Shown in pieces: positions 44,501 to 53,588 of a stretch of 64,000 bases of DNA. The translations under genes and the position numbers were made by a program. Source of the DNA: Jackrogersella multiformis (taxonomy: Eukaryota > Ascomycota > Sordariomycetes > Xylariales > Hypoxylaceae); the NCBI GenBank assembly GCA_902806575.1, contig CADCXD010000019.1, positions 434,001 to 498,000 on the forward strand, given 5' to 3'. The notes below the pieces were generated by a model, which was not told where the DNA came from, did not search any database, and saw only the letters and a program-made list of their open reading frames with translations. Every line of letters starts with the position of its first letter. Position 1 is the stretch's first letter.

Positions 44501-46888
44501 ATACCTGTCCGAGTATCTGTTGACCCAAACGCTACGGTTAAAGAATATTTACAAGAAATCCATGACCAATCAGCCGTTGGAATCCCACACGAACACTTCG
44601 GCCTGCAACATATCAGACGTCTAAGTCCAGATGCTCGAGAGGCTTGCGAACTGAGAACCGGCCTAGTATTACATCCTAACACGGAAGCCGACGCAGTGAC
44701 TTCTAGCGATAAGCAACCTGCAGATGGATTTGTGCCTGCAGGTGACGCTGAAGCGGCAGAGGAGGCGCTCAAGTTCAACACATACGCTCTAATGTTAGTG
44801 TGCTCCCTAGATCCGCAAGGCTTCTTGATCATGGCGAGCTTCGACTCCAAGACAGTGAAGAGTCCACAGATGGAGAAAATGCTATATCAGCTTGGAAAGA
44901 TTACGCAGCAATTCATTGAGTATCCAGAGGCCAAATGTAGCCAGCTTCAACTACTGTCCGAAGCGGATACCTCTGAGCTTAGTCGCCTGAGTCGAGTCGG
45001 CGTAGAAAACCCAACTATCACTGCCATGCTTCCAGCCGGTAGTGAGGCATTTGAGACGTGGGTTGTTGACTCGGCTGATCCAGAGCGACTACTCCCTCCT
45101 GGTGCTGTCGGAGAACTCTTAATACGAAGTTCAGGCAACCCGAGCTTGGAGTCAATACCATCCCCAAAATGGGCTGAGCCTAACCGCGACGACCAATTCT
45201 ACAGAACGCATAAGCTCGTAAAATACGACGAGAATGATGCTATCATTTTTGTTGAACGGACAAACCCTACGAAACTACCAACAGCTGGCCCGCGACAAAA
45301 GCGTGTGTCAGCTACCTCAGCGAAGCAGAAGAGTCTACAGCAAACCTGGAGCCGGATTCTAGCGATCGACGAGGAGGAAATCGGATTAAACGACAGCTTC
45401 TTCCAACTAGGAGGTGACTCGATCGGGGCAATGAAGCTCGTGTCGGAGCTTCGAGCTAAAGGCCTGGAAATAACAGTGCCCGAAATCTTCCAACACAGGA
45501 CCTTGTACGATATGGCAAAGATCCTAAGGGAAGGAAAACAAATGACGATCGAGACGATCGAAGCACCTCCCTCTCCATTTTCATTGCTCGATATCCCAGA
45601 CGTTGAAAAATTCATCGCCGAAGAAGTCCGACCAAACATCGCTCAAGGCGACCACGTAATCAAGGATATCTTACCCGCCCGACCACTCCAACAAGTCGCA
45701 GTCAGGGGTACGGTCCAACTTCCCCGATTCTCTGCTCGATATGAGCTGTTCCACCTCGACGGGCACATCGACAAAGAAAGGCTCTTCAAGAGCTGTCGGG
45801 ATCTCGTCGCCCGCAACGAGATGCTACGAACGGTCTTTGTGGAGAGTGCAGGGAAGTGCTTCGGCGTCGTCCTCGAAACGCTCCAAGTAGCAATCGACCA
45901 ATACGAGATCGAGGGGGACCTAGTCTCGTTCGCGCATAAACTCTGCGACGTCGACGTCCAGACCAAGATGCCCCTAGGCTCGGCCTTCGTAAAGTTCCTA
46001 TTCGTCCAGGGCGAAGGCAACAAGAGCTGCCTCATCTTCCGCATCTCCCACTCCCAGTACGACGAGGTGTGCCTCCCGGGTCTCATCCGCCAGCTCGCGG
46101 CCCTGTACGATGGCGAGGAGGCGACGGACTCCGTCCCGTTCTCGTCCTTCGTGTACCATGTCGTCAACAAGTGCATCCCGCGGAGCATCCCCTACTGGCG
46201 AGACCTGCTGAAGGGCAGCTCGCTCACGATCCTCCGTCCGGATCTTCCACTAACCACGAGGACGCCCGCCGCCCTCACCCGCACGATCGACATCTCCGCG
46301 CGCTTGAAGGACATCACCATCGCGACGCTGCCCACCGCCGCCTGGGCGCTGTGCCTGGCGCGGCGCCTCGCGCTCCGCGACGTCGTCTTCGGCGAGGTCG
46401 TGACCGGCCGCAACATCGACCTGCCGCGCGCGGACGCCGTCATGGGGCCGACGTGGCAGTACGTGCCGGTGCGCGTGCGCTTCGAAGACGAGTGGAAGGC
46501 GGTGGACCTGCTGCAGCACGTGCAGCACCAGCACGTGGCCAGCGCGCAGCACGAGGGCATGGGGCTGCTGGAGATCGCGCGCGAGTGCGTCCCGGAGTGG
46601 GACGCCGCCGGCGTGGACTGGTTCGACTCCGTCGTGCACCAGGACGTCTACCACGTCGAGGAGATGAGGTTTGGGGGCGACCAGGCCGAATGCCGCCTCG
46701 AGACCGTGTACCCGCACTTCGAGCCGCTGCGCGAGTGGAAGGTCCAGGCGTTCGTCAAGGGGGATACCCTGATGTTCGAGCTCGTCACGTTTGAGGATTG
46801 GATCGGCGTGGCGGCCGAGCTGCTGGACGAGCTGGAGGAGATTATGGGATTGTTGGTGAGGAGGCCGAATGAGAGGGTTTTTGGCTAG
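41546..46888 (+). CDS. Extracellular siderophore NRPS, NPS6/SidD type
   Basis: One uninterrupted exon of 1780 residues. Domain order: adenylation (about 50-590; FTSGSTGKPKG near 218, AYGPSE near 350, FYKTGDHVRY near 448), thiolation (LGGDS near 640), condensation (HHALYDG near 844), a remnant of a second adenylation domain reduced to its end (LPPGAVGELLIRS near 1182 and QFYRTHKLVKYD), thiolation (LGGDS near 1288) and terminal condensation (SHSQYDE near 1500, with Glu replacing the usual final Gly). A-T-C-dA-T-C is the layout of NPS6/SidD, which makes fusarinine- or coprogen-type siderophores from acylated N5-hydroxyornithine. By alignment to GrsA I read the specificity residues as D-V-D-H-G-G-A-V-G, tentative. 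Iron-type GATA sites upstream agree. No siderophore acyltransferase or transporter gene is visible next door. The last 700 nt are markedly GC-richer than the rest. Confidence 0.88.
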   Translation: MGNTISVAMSTMDQKDADVSCANSIHTDEGISSGHLTTPPTDFEEDGLTTEQLGRIWSWNTPVPPTLEICMHDLIAEQASKDPSRPAVHSWDGAFTYHDVNSKSDQFAAHLVSTGVTIGSVVPLCFEKSRWTVVAVLAVMKSGGTFALMDPSQPEGRLRTIVEQTGACTIITSKQQESLGRRIAPNATHVTLSSENFGSYDTSSSLPIVPASANLYIQFTSGSTGKPKGVVITHENFSSGAVPRADIVGYRAHSRVLDFASYAFDVCIDCMLCTLSVGGCLCIPSDADRVNDLSGAIRKMNVNMAHMTPSVARVLDPDIIPSLEVLGLGGEAISAGDAAAWSRNTKVINAYGPSECTVGCAVNGDVGSESQKAHVSMGRGVGGALWIVDPSNHHRLMPIGAVGELLVEGAIVGPGYLNDPEKTDAVFINDPKWLLAGSPQHEGRRGRFYKTGDHVRYDPDGTIVFVGRGDQQVKLRGQRIELAEIEYNMSDKLPPGTHIAVEVIRPGGPAGEPTLVAFIAERAGLVSEYDSLLGSLFPQVLDSLTGMNKALSENLPIYMVPTAYIPLQVMPLLVSAKTDRKRLREIGHSLSRKDIAKFVAATVPRKEPSTAAEKKLAELWSQVLGQDVEVGAHDNFFNLGGDSLRAMKLVAQARTQDVALTVADIFANPVLSDMALVARPGSSETTANIPPFSLLGDQWSEDSSKRDCATLCNIDSSSIEDIYPCTPLQEGLMALSAKVSEAYVAQRVVELADEMAVQNLANAFQLASKDCPILRTRIVQVAGHGLMQVVVKDDFDCKTLSGESLSDYLVQDRSDPVQLGKPLVRYGVVINEKSTGKSHFVLTMHHALYDGWCMPLIVERVNRAYNNLSTERPAEFKHFISYLGNMNREESESYWRERLDGANSEQFPPLPYSGYQQQADSLLEHYVHTGKPNNGMTIATIIRGAWALLVSNYMASNDIVFGETLTGRNASIPGVEEIEGPMIATIPVRVSVDPNATVKEYLQEIHDQSAVGIPHEHFGLQHIRRLSPDAREACELRTGLVLHPNTEADAVTSSDKQPADGFVPAGDAEAAEEALKFNTYALMLVCSLDPQGFLIMASFDSKTVKSPQMEKMLYQLGKITQQFIEYPEAKCSQLQLLSEADTSELSRLSRVGVENPTITAMLPAGSEAFETWVVDSADPERLLPPGAVGELLIRSSGNPSLESIPSPKWAEPNRDDQFYRTHKLVKYDENDAIIFVERTNPTKLPTAGPRQKRVSATSAKQKSLQQTWSRILAIDEEEIGLNDSFFQLGGDSIGAMKLVSELRAKGLEITVPEIFQHRTLYDMAKILREGKQMTIETIEAPPSPFSLLDIPDVEKFIAEEVRPNIAQGDHVIKDILPARPLQQVAVRGTVQLPRFSARYELFHLDGHIDKERLFKSCRDLVARNEMLRTVFVESAGKCFGVVLETLQVAIDQYEIEGDLVSFAHKLCDVDVQTKMPLGSAFVKFLFVQGEGNKSCLIFRISHSQYDEVCLPGLIRQLAALYDGEEATDSVPFSSFVYHVVNKCIPRSIPYWRDLLKGSSLTILRPDLPLTTRTPAALTRTIDISARLKDITIATLPTAAWALCLARRLALRDVVFGEVVTGRNIDLPRADAVMGPTWQYVPVRVRFEDEWKAVDLLQHVQHQHVASAQHEGMGLLEIARECVPEWDAAGVDWFDSVVHQDVYHVEEMRFGGDQAECRLETVYPHFEPLREWKVQAFVKGDTLMFELVTFEDWIGVAAELLDELEEIMGLLVRRPNERVFG

Positions 46889-47717
46889 GAGATTTAAAAG
46901 GGGGTATATACAGTATAGGTAACTGAGATTTCTGAGTAGATATTCATTTTTATTTTTTCCTTTCTATTCTTTCTTTGGAACTTGGAATTGGCATGTTTTA
47001 GGTATTACTATTCTTGTTATATCTAGATAGTTATATGTAGTTTATGACGTGTGATTTTGTTATGCAACTGCCTGCTATGGAATATCTGAATGTAGTATAA
47101 CCTCGTGAAGAAGCATTTCGACGTTAAGCTTCTATGAACTTATAGATGTTATGTACACATTAGAAGTTCATAAGGCCCGAACCCTGACTCTAGGGCAAGG
47201 CCGTCTAAGTAGAGGATGTTATATCTGTTCTCGAGCCTAGGTATCAGATGGTTAACAAGTGACCTTTAGATCCGCTACCTACCTTCGCTAGCACAACATG
47301 CGAACATACGTATTTTAGAGTAAGAATCTAAGTAGTATCGGTAGAGGTAAATGACGTCCAGTAAGCAGGCTTCATGGATCCGGATATTGCAATCCTTCTT
47401 TTCCTCTCCGTGATATGATCTACTCTTTCCTTTTAACCCTCTTCTATTACCTATATAATTTTACTGTGGGACAACCTTGGGACAACTTCTTATTTTTCTC
47501 TTGAAACTGTTATATATATAATACTAGACAGGACAGTACGCCTTTTCAAGTAGACACAAGTATCAAACAAATAATAACCAATCTGGAGGGATTGGTAGTT
47601 TAAAGCACGTTGCCCAAATCATATCCAGTCTGCCACTGAACCATTAACCCGAACCGTTCTACGGCATCCGCTCAACGCCATGCAATTGAAGTCGCTTCTT
47701 GATATTATTTCGGTCCA
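46889..47717. other. Convergent intergenic with a hairpin
   Basis: 3' flanks of the NRPS and of the membrane-protein gene. TATGAACTT (47133-47141) and AAGTTCATA (47164-47172) form a 9-bp stem with a 22-nt loop. Otherwise AT-rich, no gene. Confidence 0.5.
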
Positions 47718-48703
47718 TTATATTCTTCCGTAACCAGGATTGCCGTCTCTCGCCTTCCTCCTCCTGTACTGGTCCCGGTAGTTGTATCGCTCGTATGTGC
47801 CGAACCCGTAGAACGCAACTCCAATTACCAGCCAGATGCTGGTGATGACTAGGCCAACCGGGAATATCAAAATGTTGACACCGGGGAGGACGAAGGCGAC
47901 CGTGCCGTTGCGCATCTCTGCAGTGATGGTGTCGACAGCTAACGATGCGAGCGAAAAATCCGACATGACAACTTCGTTCGAAAAGATACCATTCACGAAG
48001 GCGGCTTCGTTAGAAGAGACATTTGTGCTGACTTGCTGACCCGCTGGGTTATTGCCCGTCAGCGTGACCGTCGGCATCACCAAGGCTTCTAGTACGCCCC
48101 TATTGGATTGTAAGCATCGAGGGCGCAAAATACATCATACGAGATGGGTGCTTATGCTTACATTGTCATGGGTTGAGTCATCTGGGCCTGATCTATTTGG
48201 CCAACAAACATATACGTCTGAAGTAGTGTTGGAGTTGAGCTTTGTCGTTTGGCAACAGTCCCATCCTCATTATGGGTAACTGGGGAGACTGAAGCCCCGT
48301 TGTACTGAAGCCCAACCGATATGTCCTGAGGCGAAATCCCCTGGAAGTCACCAAAAGGTATCGATACTTGGAAGAGGCGCAGATCGGCCATGAATGTTCC
48401 GGAGTTCGTGTCAAGGCTGAATAGATTGTAGCAGACGGCCGTCCCCGAGGGATTAGAAGCAGAGGAGAGTTGAGATAGTGCCGAACTGCAAGCGGCTGCA
48501 GTGTCCGAGTCCCATGTTGTCATGTTCGAATCTGCTGCCGTCGAGGTTTGTCGCCTTTGTAACAAATCACCATCTTTATCTTCCAATCTTGTTTCCAGCA
48601 GGGTCGCACGCGGATTCAACATGCCTCCCATTGCATGCTCCATGCCACTAGCAAGTGCCGATGAGGCCAACAACGACACCAGAGCGATACTTTTCCCGAC
48701 CAT
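47718..48703 (-). CDS. Predicted secretory-pathway membrane protein, unknown function
   Basis: Two exons, 48703-48162 and 48099-47718, across a 62-nt intron (donor GTAAGC, acceptor ATAG; phase 2), giving 307 residues. The ATG at 48703 opens a signal peptide (MVGKSIALVSLLASSALASG); the frame extends upstream only through a TTG. The middle is Ser/Thr rich with several N-x-S/T sites and a conserved-looking domain (CYNLFSLDTNSGTFMADLRL, then SVGLQYNGASVSP). Near the C-terminus is one clear membrane helix (ILIFPVGLVITSIWLVIGVA) followed by a charged Tyr/Arg-rich cytosolic tail (YERYNYRDQYRRRKARDG). Type I topology is likely. I do not recognise the family. It lies next to the siderophore NRPS but convergent to it, and nothing ties it to iron uptake. 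Confidence 0.8.
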
Positions 48704-51039
48704 CTTGACGGTAGTCTTCCACTGTAGATTATAGATTCGAATCAAGTATGTGTCGCTTGAGCGTGAATTAGCCGGCCGGCGGTCGAAGAATATTGCTGTA
48801 TCTGTAAAGAACGTTGGGAACCTGTCCTTCTCGTATCACTTCGATTTCGCTCTGAGCGGAGATTCGAATAGCGACGATCAGATTAAAGATCTGACGAGAG
48901 AAGAGGAAAGAAAAAGAGGGACCTGCCCGATGGGAAGGAGGCTGTATTTTGTTTGTTTCGATTAAGCTTGCATTGTTAGTGGTAATGGGAAAGGGAGGAA
49001 GGTAAGGAAAGATACGGGATATCGACTCGATATCTTAGAATGGAACCCATGAGACAAGGGGCCCCATGAAGATGAACCCCCCAAGGCCGGTTAATGGCAT
49101 GACGGTGGGTCGTCCAGCGATCTTGTTCGCGGCTTAGACAGATCAAGATGTTTAGGCCTGGCACGGTCGACCCTCAATCCAGCCAAAGAGAAGTTAGAGC
49201 CTAGAACGTATGGTGTCGAAGCCCTTGTAGGTGATCATGCTTTCATACCACCTAGTTTACGTACTACACTACAAACATAGTGTAATACGTAGTACATCCT
49301 GTGACATGACAACCAGTCTTGTGGTTATGATACAGATACTGGAACGAGGAGTCGAGAACTCACAGGACCTAGCAGCCTAGGAGTGGTTGATGGTATCATC
49401 GAGGATGGAGAGGTTCGAGAAGCCCAAATTACTGTGGATTGTGGAGACTTGCTGAAGAAATCGCATTGGCAATACGACGGCGCGAACGTAACCAATAGGA
49501 AGACAAGTAGATCTTAGTTCTGCTTATTTAAGATACAATACCTACACTACCTACTAGTAATATCTCGTTATTCGTCATACAAAAATCGGTTTAAAATTGA
49601 CTGCGCCCAGCGAAGGAATCGAGTCCATCTTGGAATATAATTTACTATTATCATGTAGTAGTTCTACTCATGCGAGAAGGAATGGGTTACCTAGCTGCCT
49701 AGTACTGCATGGCGTTGTCGTTTGGCTTTGACGCTTTCACAACCCTGGCATTTGTCGGATCGACTGATGATGCGACAGTGCTGAAGAAGGGAAAGGTTTC
49801 GAGAAACTGACACCAAGGAGACGAAATATGTGGCACTATGACTAAATTTGGCCAATCAATCCATCGCTTGAGCACTTCCAAGGCTTCGCTAAGGCTGGTA
49901 CAGGTCCGTGAAAACCCCTAATATTACCCCTGTTTACCCCTGTTGATTCGTCCAGCTTGTCTTAGGCCGCGACTTGAGCCTCGAAACCCCAGTTGGCCCC
50001 TAGTTGCCCCCTGCTCTGACGTTACAAGCCCCAGCAGCCAAACACCAGGGGTGTTGACCGCCGAAGAATCGAAAATGCTCTATCGAACCTATCAAACACC
50101 ATCATTTGTTAAGTTAATGATCACGATGAATAGGTAGGTATGGAAGAGAAGCAGGATGATAGAGGTTTTAACAGTCTACGATTATGTTTTATAATAATAC
50201 ATAATACAATATATTTTAATGATATATTTCTACATTTCTATCTACATTTATTTCCATCATAACATTGAGAAATAATATTGGTAAGGAAGGGTGCTAGCTA
50301 CCTAGCTAGGTATTGTCTCTACACACTACACCCTCTACTCTACCTAAATCTTCTCGCTGCTTTCTCAGGACATATATTTCAAAGCTTTTTTTTAGGTATT
50401 ATTTGGGAAATGAAGAGACTGCTTAGCCGCGGTGCGCTTGCTCTCTAATCCTTCATCCATTAATGAAGGCGATGCTCGTATTCTGTCACGATTTCAATCC
50501 TCTTTTGAGACAACAGAATTCAATTAGATCGAAGGAGTCTAATTTTAGTCGATTCCTGTTCTCGATTCTGGGCAACTCGATGGTGCCAAGTTGAGAAGGC
50601 AGTAAATGTTGACATTAGTAATTAAACTTGTAGGAATGATGATCTTGTTTGATATTGACCTCTAAATTTACTAGGAGATGAAGCCATCTTCCATATGATA
50701 CACACCTAAATCGATAGGTATTCTTTCGGAGGGTCTCTCGGTCACTATTACCGCTTTGAAGCCGAAGCCGGTCTTACGGCCACACTCGAAGGGCGCGTTT
50801 TGCACATACACTAACAAGACATTATTAGCAAGCAATAAATAATTCAAGGTCTCATGACTCCCAGGAATTTCACGACCCTCATTTTCATTAAAATGGTCAC
50901 AATGGAAGCGATGGTAGGTATTTGTATAAATATCTTGGTCTGCGCTAGGCATCCTTTACCGGCCTCGAGCTGTATATATTATATCATCTGCTACGATAAT
51001 TTAGGTGGCCACAAGTTCTCCTAAAGCCAAAGAGAAAAC
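48704..51039. other. Intergenic, with an imperfect palindrome
   Basis: No well-supported gene. TACGTA-c-TACACTA (49258-49271) pairs with TAGTGTA-a-TACGTA (49278-49291), 13 bp with one mismatch. A 93-codon ATG frame on the minus strand (50952-50671), divergent from the hydrolase gene at 51040, is listed separately. AT-rich sequence fills 50160-50290. Confidence 0.5.
50671..50952 (-). CDS. Possible small hypothetical protein, 93 residues
   Basis: Begins with ATG (50952-50950), 87 bp from the divergent hydrolase start. The protein (MPSADQDIYTNTYHRFHCDH..., with LLLANNVLLVYVQNAPFECG) has no recognised domain. Mixed composition without low complexity makes it somewhat better than the other short frames, but it may be a chance frame. 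Confidence 0.25.
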   Translation of the reverse strand: MPSADQDIYTNTYHRFHCDHFNENEGREIPGSHETLNYLLLANNVLLVYVQNAPFECGRKTGFGFKAVIVTERPSERIPIDLGVYHMEDGFIS

Positions 51040-51705
51040 ATGAAGGCTATCAACACTACAAAGACAGCATTGATTATCATCGATGTTCAGTTTGGCATCC
51101 AACACCCAACGCATTGGGGGTCTAATCGCAGCACGCCAGAATGCGAGCAGAACATCGCACTCCTACTAAACACAGCTCGGGAATACAATAAGAAGCAGGG
51201 CGAAGCCACGGGAGGAGCATCAAGCACGGTGGCCATCTGCCACGTTAATCATCACAGCATCGATCCAAACTCTCCGCTTCGTCCCGGTGCTCACTTCGAA
51301 TTAAATGGCAAACTCGTTGAGGGATTGCAACCTGTACCATTTGCACGACCGGAGCTGGGCGAGCCGCTATTCATCAAAAATGTCCATTCGGCCTTTACCG
51401 GCACTGAACTAGAAGCTTACCTCAGGAGCCAAGGAGTCAGGCAACTCCTTATCATGGGCTTAATGACGGATCAATGTGTTAGTACGACTACGCGCATGGC
51501 GAACAACCTCAAGGTTCTCTCCGTAACAAGTCCATCCGGCGAGCTAGATGAGGGCGAAATCGTCGTCGTTAGTGATGCATGCGCTACCTACGCAAAGGGG
51601 GGCTTCGATGCCGATACCGTGCACGGGGTGAGCCTTGCAAGCTTGGACGGGGAGTTTGCACAGGTCGCAAGCACGCAAGACGTCCTACACATTGTATTTG
51701 GATGA
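51040..51705 (+). CDS. Isochorismatase-like cysteine hydrolase
   Basis: Single exon, 221 residues, ATG at 51040. The catalytic triad of the family is visible: Asp15 (ALIIIDVQFG), Lys113 (PLFIKNVHSAF) and Cys146 (GLMTDQCVSTT), with the usual cis-peptide region before the Cys. Members hydrolyse isochorismate, nicotinamide, N-carbamoyl compounds or other small amides; the sequence does not settle the substrate. Fungal homologues of this length are usually annotated as cysteine hydrolases. The conserved end (VSDACATYAKGGFDADTVHGVSLASL) is typical. It sits 4 kb from the siderophore NRPS, but isochorismatase-type siderophore chemistry is bacterial and catecholate, so no link is claimed. Confidence 0.92.
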   Translation: MKAINTTKTALIIIDVQFGIQHPTHWGSNRSTPECEQNIALLLNTAREYNKKQGEATGGASSTVAICHVNHHSIDPNSPLRPGAHFELNGKLVEGLQPVPFARPELGEPLFIKNVHSAFTGTELEAYLRSQGVRQLLIMGLMTDQCVSTTTRMANNLKVLSVTSPSGELDEGEIVVVSDACATYAKGGFDADTVHGVSLASLDGEFAQVASTQDVLHIVFG

Positions 51706-52073
51706 TATTAACGATGGTCAACTATCCAATTCTAACTATCCTAGGTTGCTCCAGAGATATCTACCTAGGTAGATACATAAGCGCCCGAGAGCAGCCCAAT
51801 AGACCATCCAAATCATTGGCTCAGCGTGACATGGTATCCTGCCGAGCTGCAATATGCCGTGTCGCATGTGGCAAGCATATTGCTACTGTATCAGGTTGAG
51901 AGCTGGTACAGTATATGCACGATATATAAAGCGATTTGTACTTCACAACCTATTTCGCTAAATATGTCAATCAAAATATAACGAGTTGGAAAAAAGGAAA
52001 TATGATGAATATATGTTCAGGGGAAAGCTGTGACTAGTTGGAGTTAGCGAGATACGGTCAAGCTCAACGCCTT
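51706..52073. other. Convergent intergenic
   Basis: 3' flanks of the hydrolase and the glycosyltransferase; one CTACCTAGGTAG palindrome at 51761-51772. No gene. Confidence 0.5.
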
Positions 52074-53588
52074 CTATCCCCGAGTCATGAATTTCATCGA
52101 AGTATGTGCCCGCGGCGCGTAAGTCTTCATCATATGCCCGATGTTCGCGAAGACAAGATAGCTACCAACGACGACCCATAAGCCGAAAATGATAGAGAAT
52201 GCCCAAGCTAGCTTCGCTTTAATAACCTGTGGGAGGAGAAACTGTTGCGCGTAGCTGCTCGGGAGTAACCAATCGATGATGCGATTCTGCGAAGTCGACG
52301 TGCTTGCCTGTTGGTTCTGGTTGAACTGCTCGATCGTATCGATCATCTGCCAGGCTGCCTTGTTGCTGATCCTCTCCCACGTCGCCTCGCAAGCGAATGT
52401 GCGAGCTGCCAAGGCAAACTGTTTGCGGGTTGTCGAGTCACGGCTGAGCTCGGATACCTTCTGTACGAAGTCATCAATATCGTGAGGCTGGACAAGGTAC
52501 CCGGTTTTGCCGTGCTCGATGATGTCGCTTGGTCCGCCTTCATCTCGTGCGACTACCGGCACGCCGCTCGCCATGGCCTCTAACACCACCAATCCGAACG
52601 TTTCGGTGATGGAGCAATGAAGGAAGATGTCGGCTGAGGCGTAATGCGTCATGAGCTCCTCTCCATTCTTAAATCCGGCAAATATCACTTTATTCTTCTC
52701 CTGAAGCAGCTTAAACATGTCTTTCACTTCCTGTTCGACTACTAGATTTCGATTCCCACCAACGATGACGAGTTTGAAGTCCATCCCCCTGTTGTCCAAT
52801 TCCGTGGCCGCCTGCGCAAGGAATGCGAACCCCTTTTCGCCCGCTAATCGCGAACAGGTGAATAGGATGGGCTCCCCATTTGGTGCCCATCCTTTCCTCA
52901 GCTGCTCGCTGCTCTTAGCTGGGCTAAAGCCCTTGGTGTCGACCCCTCGTCTCAGTACCTCCATCTTGTCGCATGGCACATCAACCCCCATTAGGTATGT
53001 CTTGACAAACGTGCTCGGGTAGAATATGGTCTTGACAGACGTGTGTCGGAAGAGATAGCCCTGAACGCGGCCGAAGACTTGATTCGCGACATCGCCCAGC
53101 GGCCACGGAAACAGAACAGAGCAATAGCCTGCCAAGTCGGTCTGGAAATTGCATATAATAGGTACTTGTAACTCTTTCGTGTATTGCCTTAGCTGCAGCA
53201 TCACCTGGAAACCTAAGGATGCAGGGCTGGCTAGGTAAATAAGATCTGGTGGTCCTCCGAATGTGCGTCTGTATAACTCGGAAAGCCGTACGGGATATGC
53301 AACCGAAAGCTCGGGATTAAAAGGTAGAGGGTATCCTGTTAGGCGTACTTCTTCGGGGTATAGCAGTTCATGGTCGGGATAGCTGATCGGGTTAAAGGTG
53401 TTCACCTTGGTATGGTTATATGGCGCGACCACCGAGACCAGAGCGCCGTTAGATCTCAACTGGTCGACAAGCATCTTGGTGGTGCGCGACACGCCATTCA
53501 CAGGACCAAGGCTCTCTGTGCATAACAGGATGCGCTTTCCGCGCAGACCAGAAGGGAAGACATCTAGGTTATGAGATACGGCCGCCAT
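52074..53588 (-). CDS. GT4-family glycosyltransferase (MgtA/SQD2-like) with C-terminal membrane anchor
   Basis: Single exon, 504 residues from the ATG at 53588-53586; the frame is open further upstream only via a TTG start. The GT-B fold is clear: N-terminal GKRILLCTESLGPVNGVSRT, the acceptor-domain signature of MgtA/SQD2-like enzymes; nucleotide-sugar half with LFTCSRLAGEKG near 245; and the E-x7-E motif ETFGLVVLEAMASGVPVVARDEGG near 340-365. A membrane helix (LAWAFSIIFGLWVVVGSYLVFA) lies near the C-terminus, placing the enzyme on a membrane with a short basic tail. Relatives transfer mannose or sulfoquinovose to lipids; donor and acceptor are unknown here. Confidence 0.88.
   Translation of the reverse strand: MAAVSHNLDVFPSGLRGKRILLCTESLGPVNGVSRTTKMLVDQLRSNGALVSVVAPYNHTKVNTFNPISYPDHELLYPEEVRLTGYPLPFNPELSVAYPVRLSELYRRTFGGPPDLIYLASPASLGFQVMLQLRQYTKELQVPIICNFQTDLAGYCSVLFPWPLGDVANQVFGRVQGYLFRHTSVKTIFYPSTFVKTYLMGVDVPCDKMEVLRRGVDTKGFSPAKSSEQLRKGWAPNGEPILFTCSRLAGEKGFAFLAQAATELDNRGMDFKLVIVGGNRNLVVEQEVKDMFKLLQEKNKVIFAGFKNGEELMTHYASADIFLHCSITETFGLVVLEAMASGVPVVARDEGGPSDIIEHGKTGYLVQPHDIDDFVQKVSELSRDSTTRKQFALAARTFACEATWERISNKAAWQMIDTIEQFNQNQQASTSTSQNRIIDWLLPSSYAQQFLLPQVIKAKLAWAFSIIFGLWVVVGSYLVFANIGHMMKTYAPRAHTSMKFMTRG

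Noticed and set aside
46069..46794. 241-codon frame in the GC-rich end of the NRPS
   Set aside because: Alternative frame of the NRPS; Arg/Pro/Ala-rich shadow caused by high GC.
51040..51705. Isochorismatase-like gene as part of the siderophore cluster
   Set aside because: Hydroxamate siderophore synthesis does not use isochorismatase; proximity alone is not evidence.
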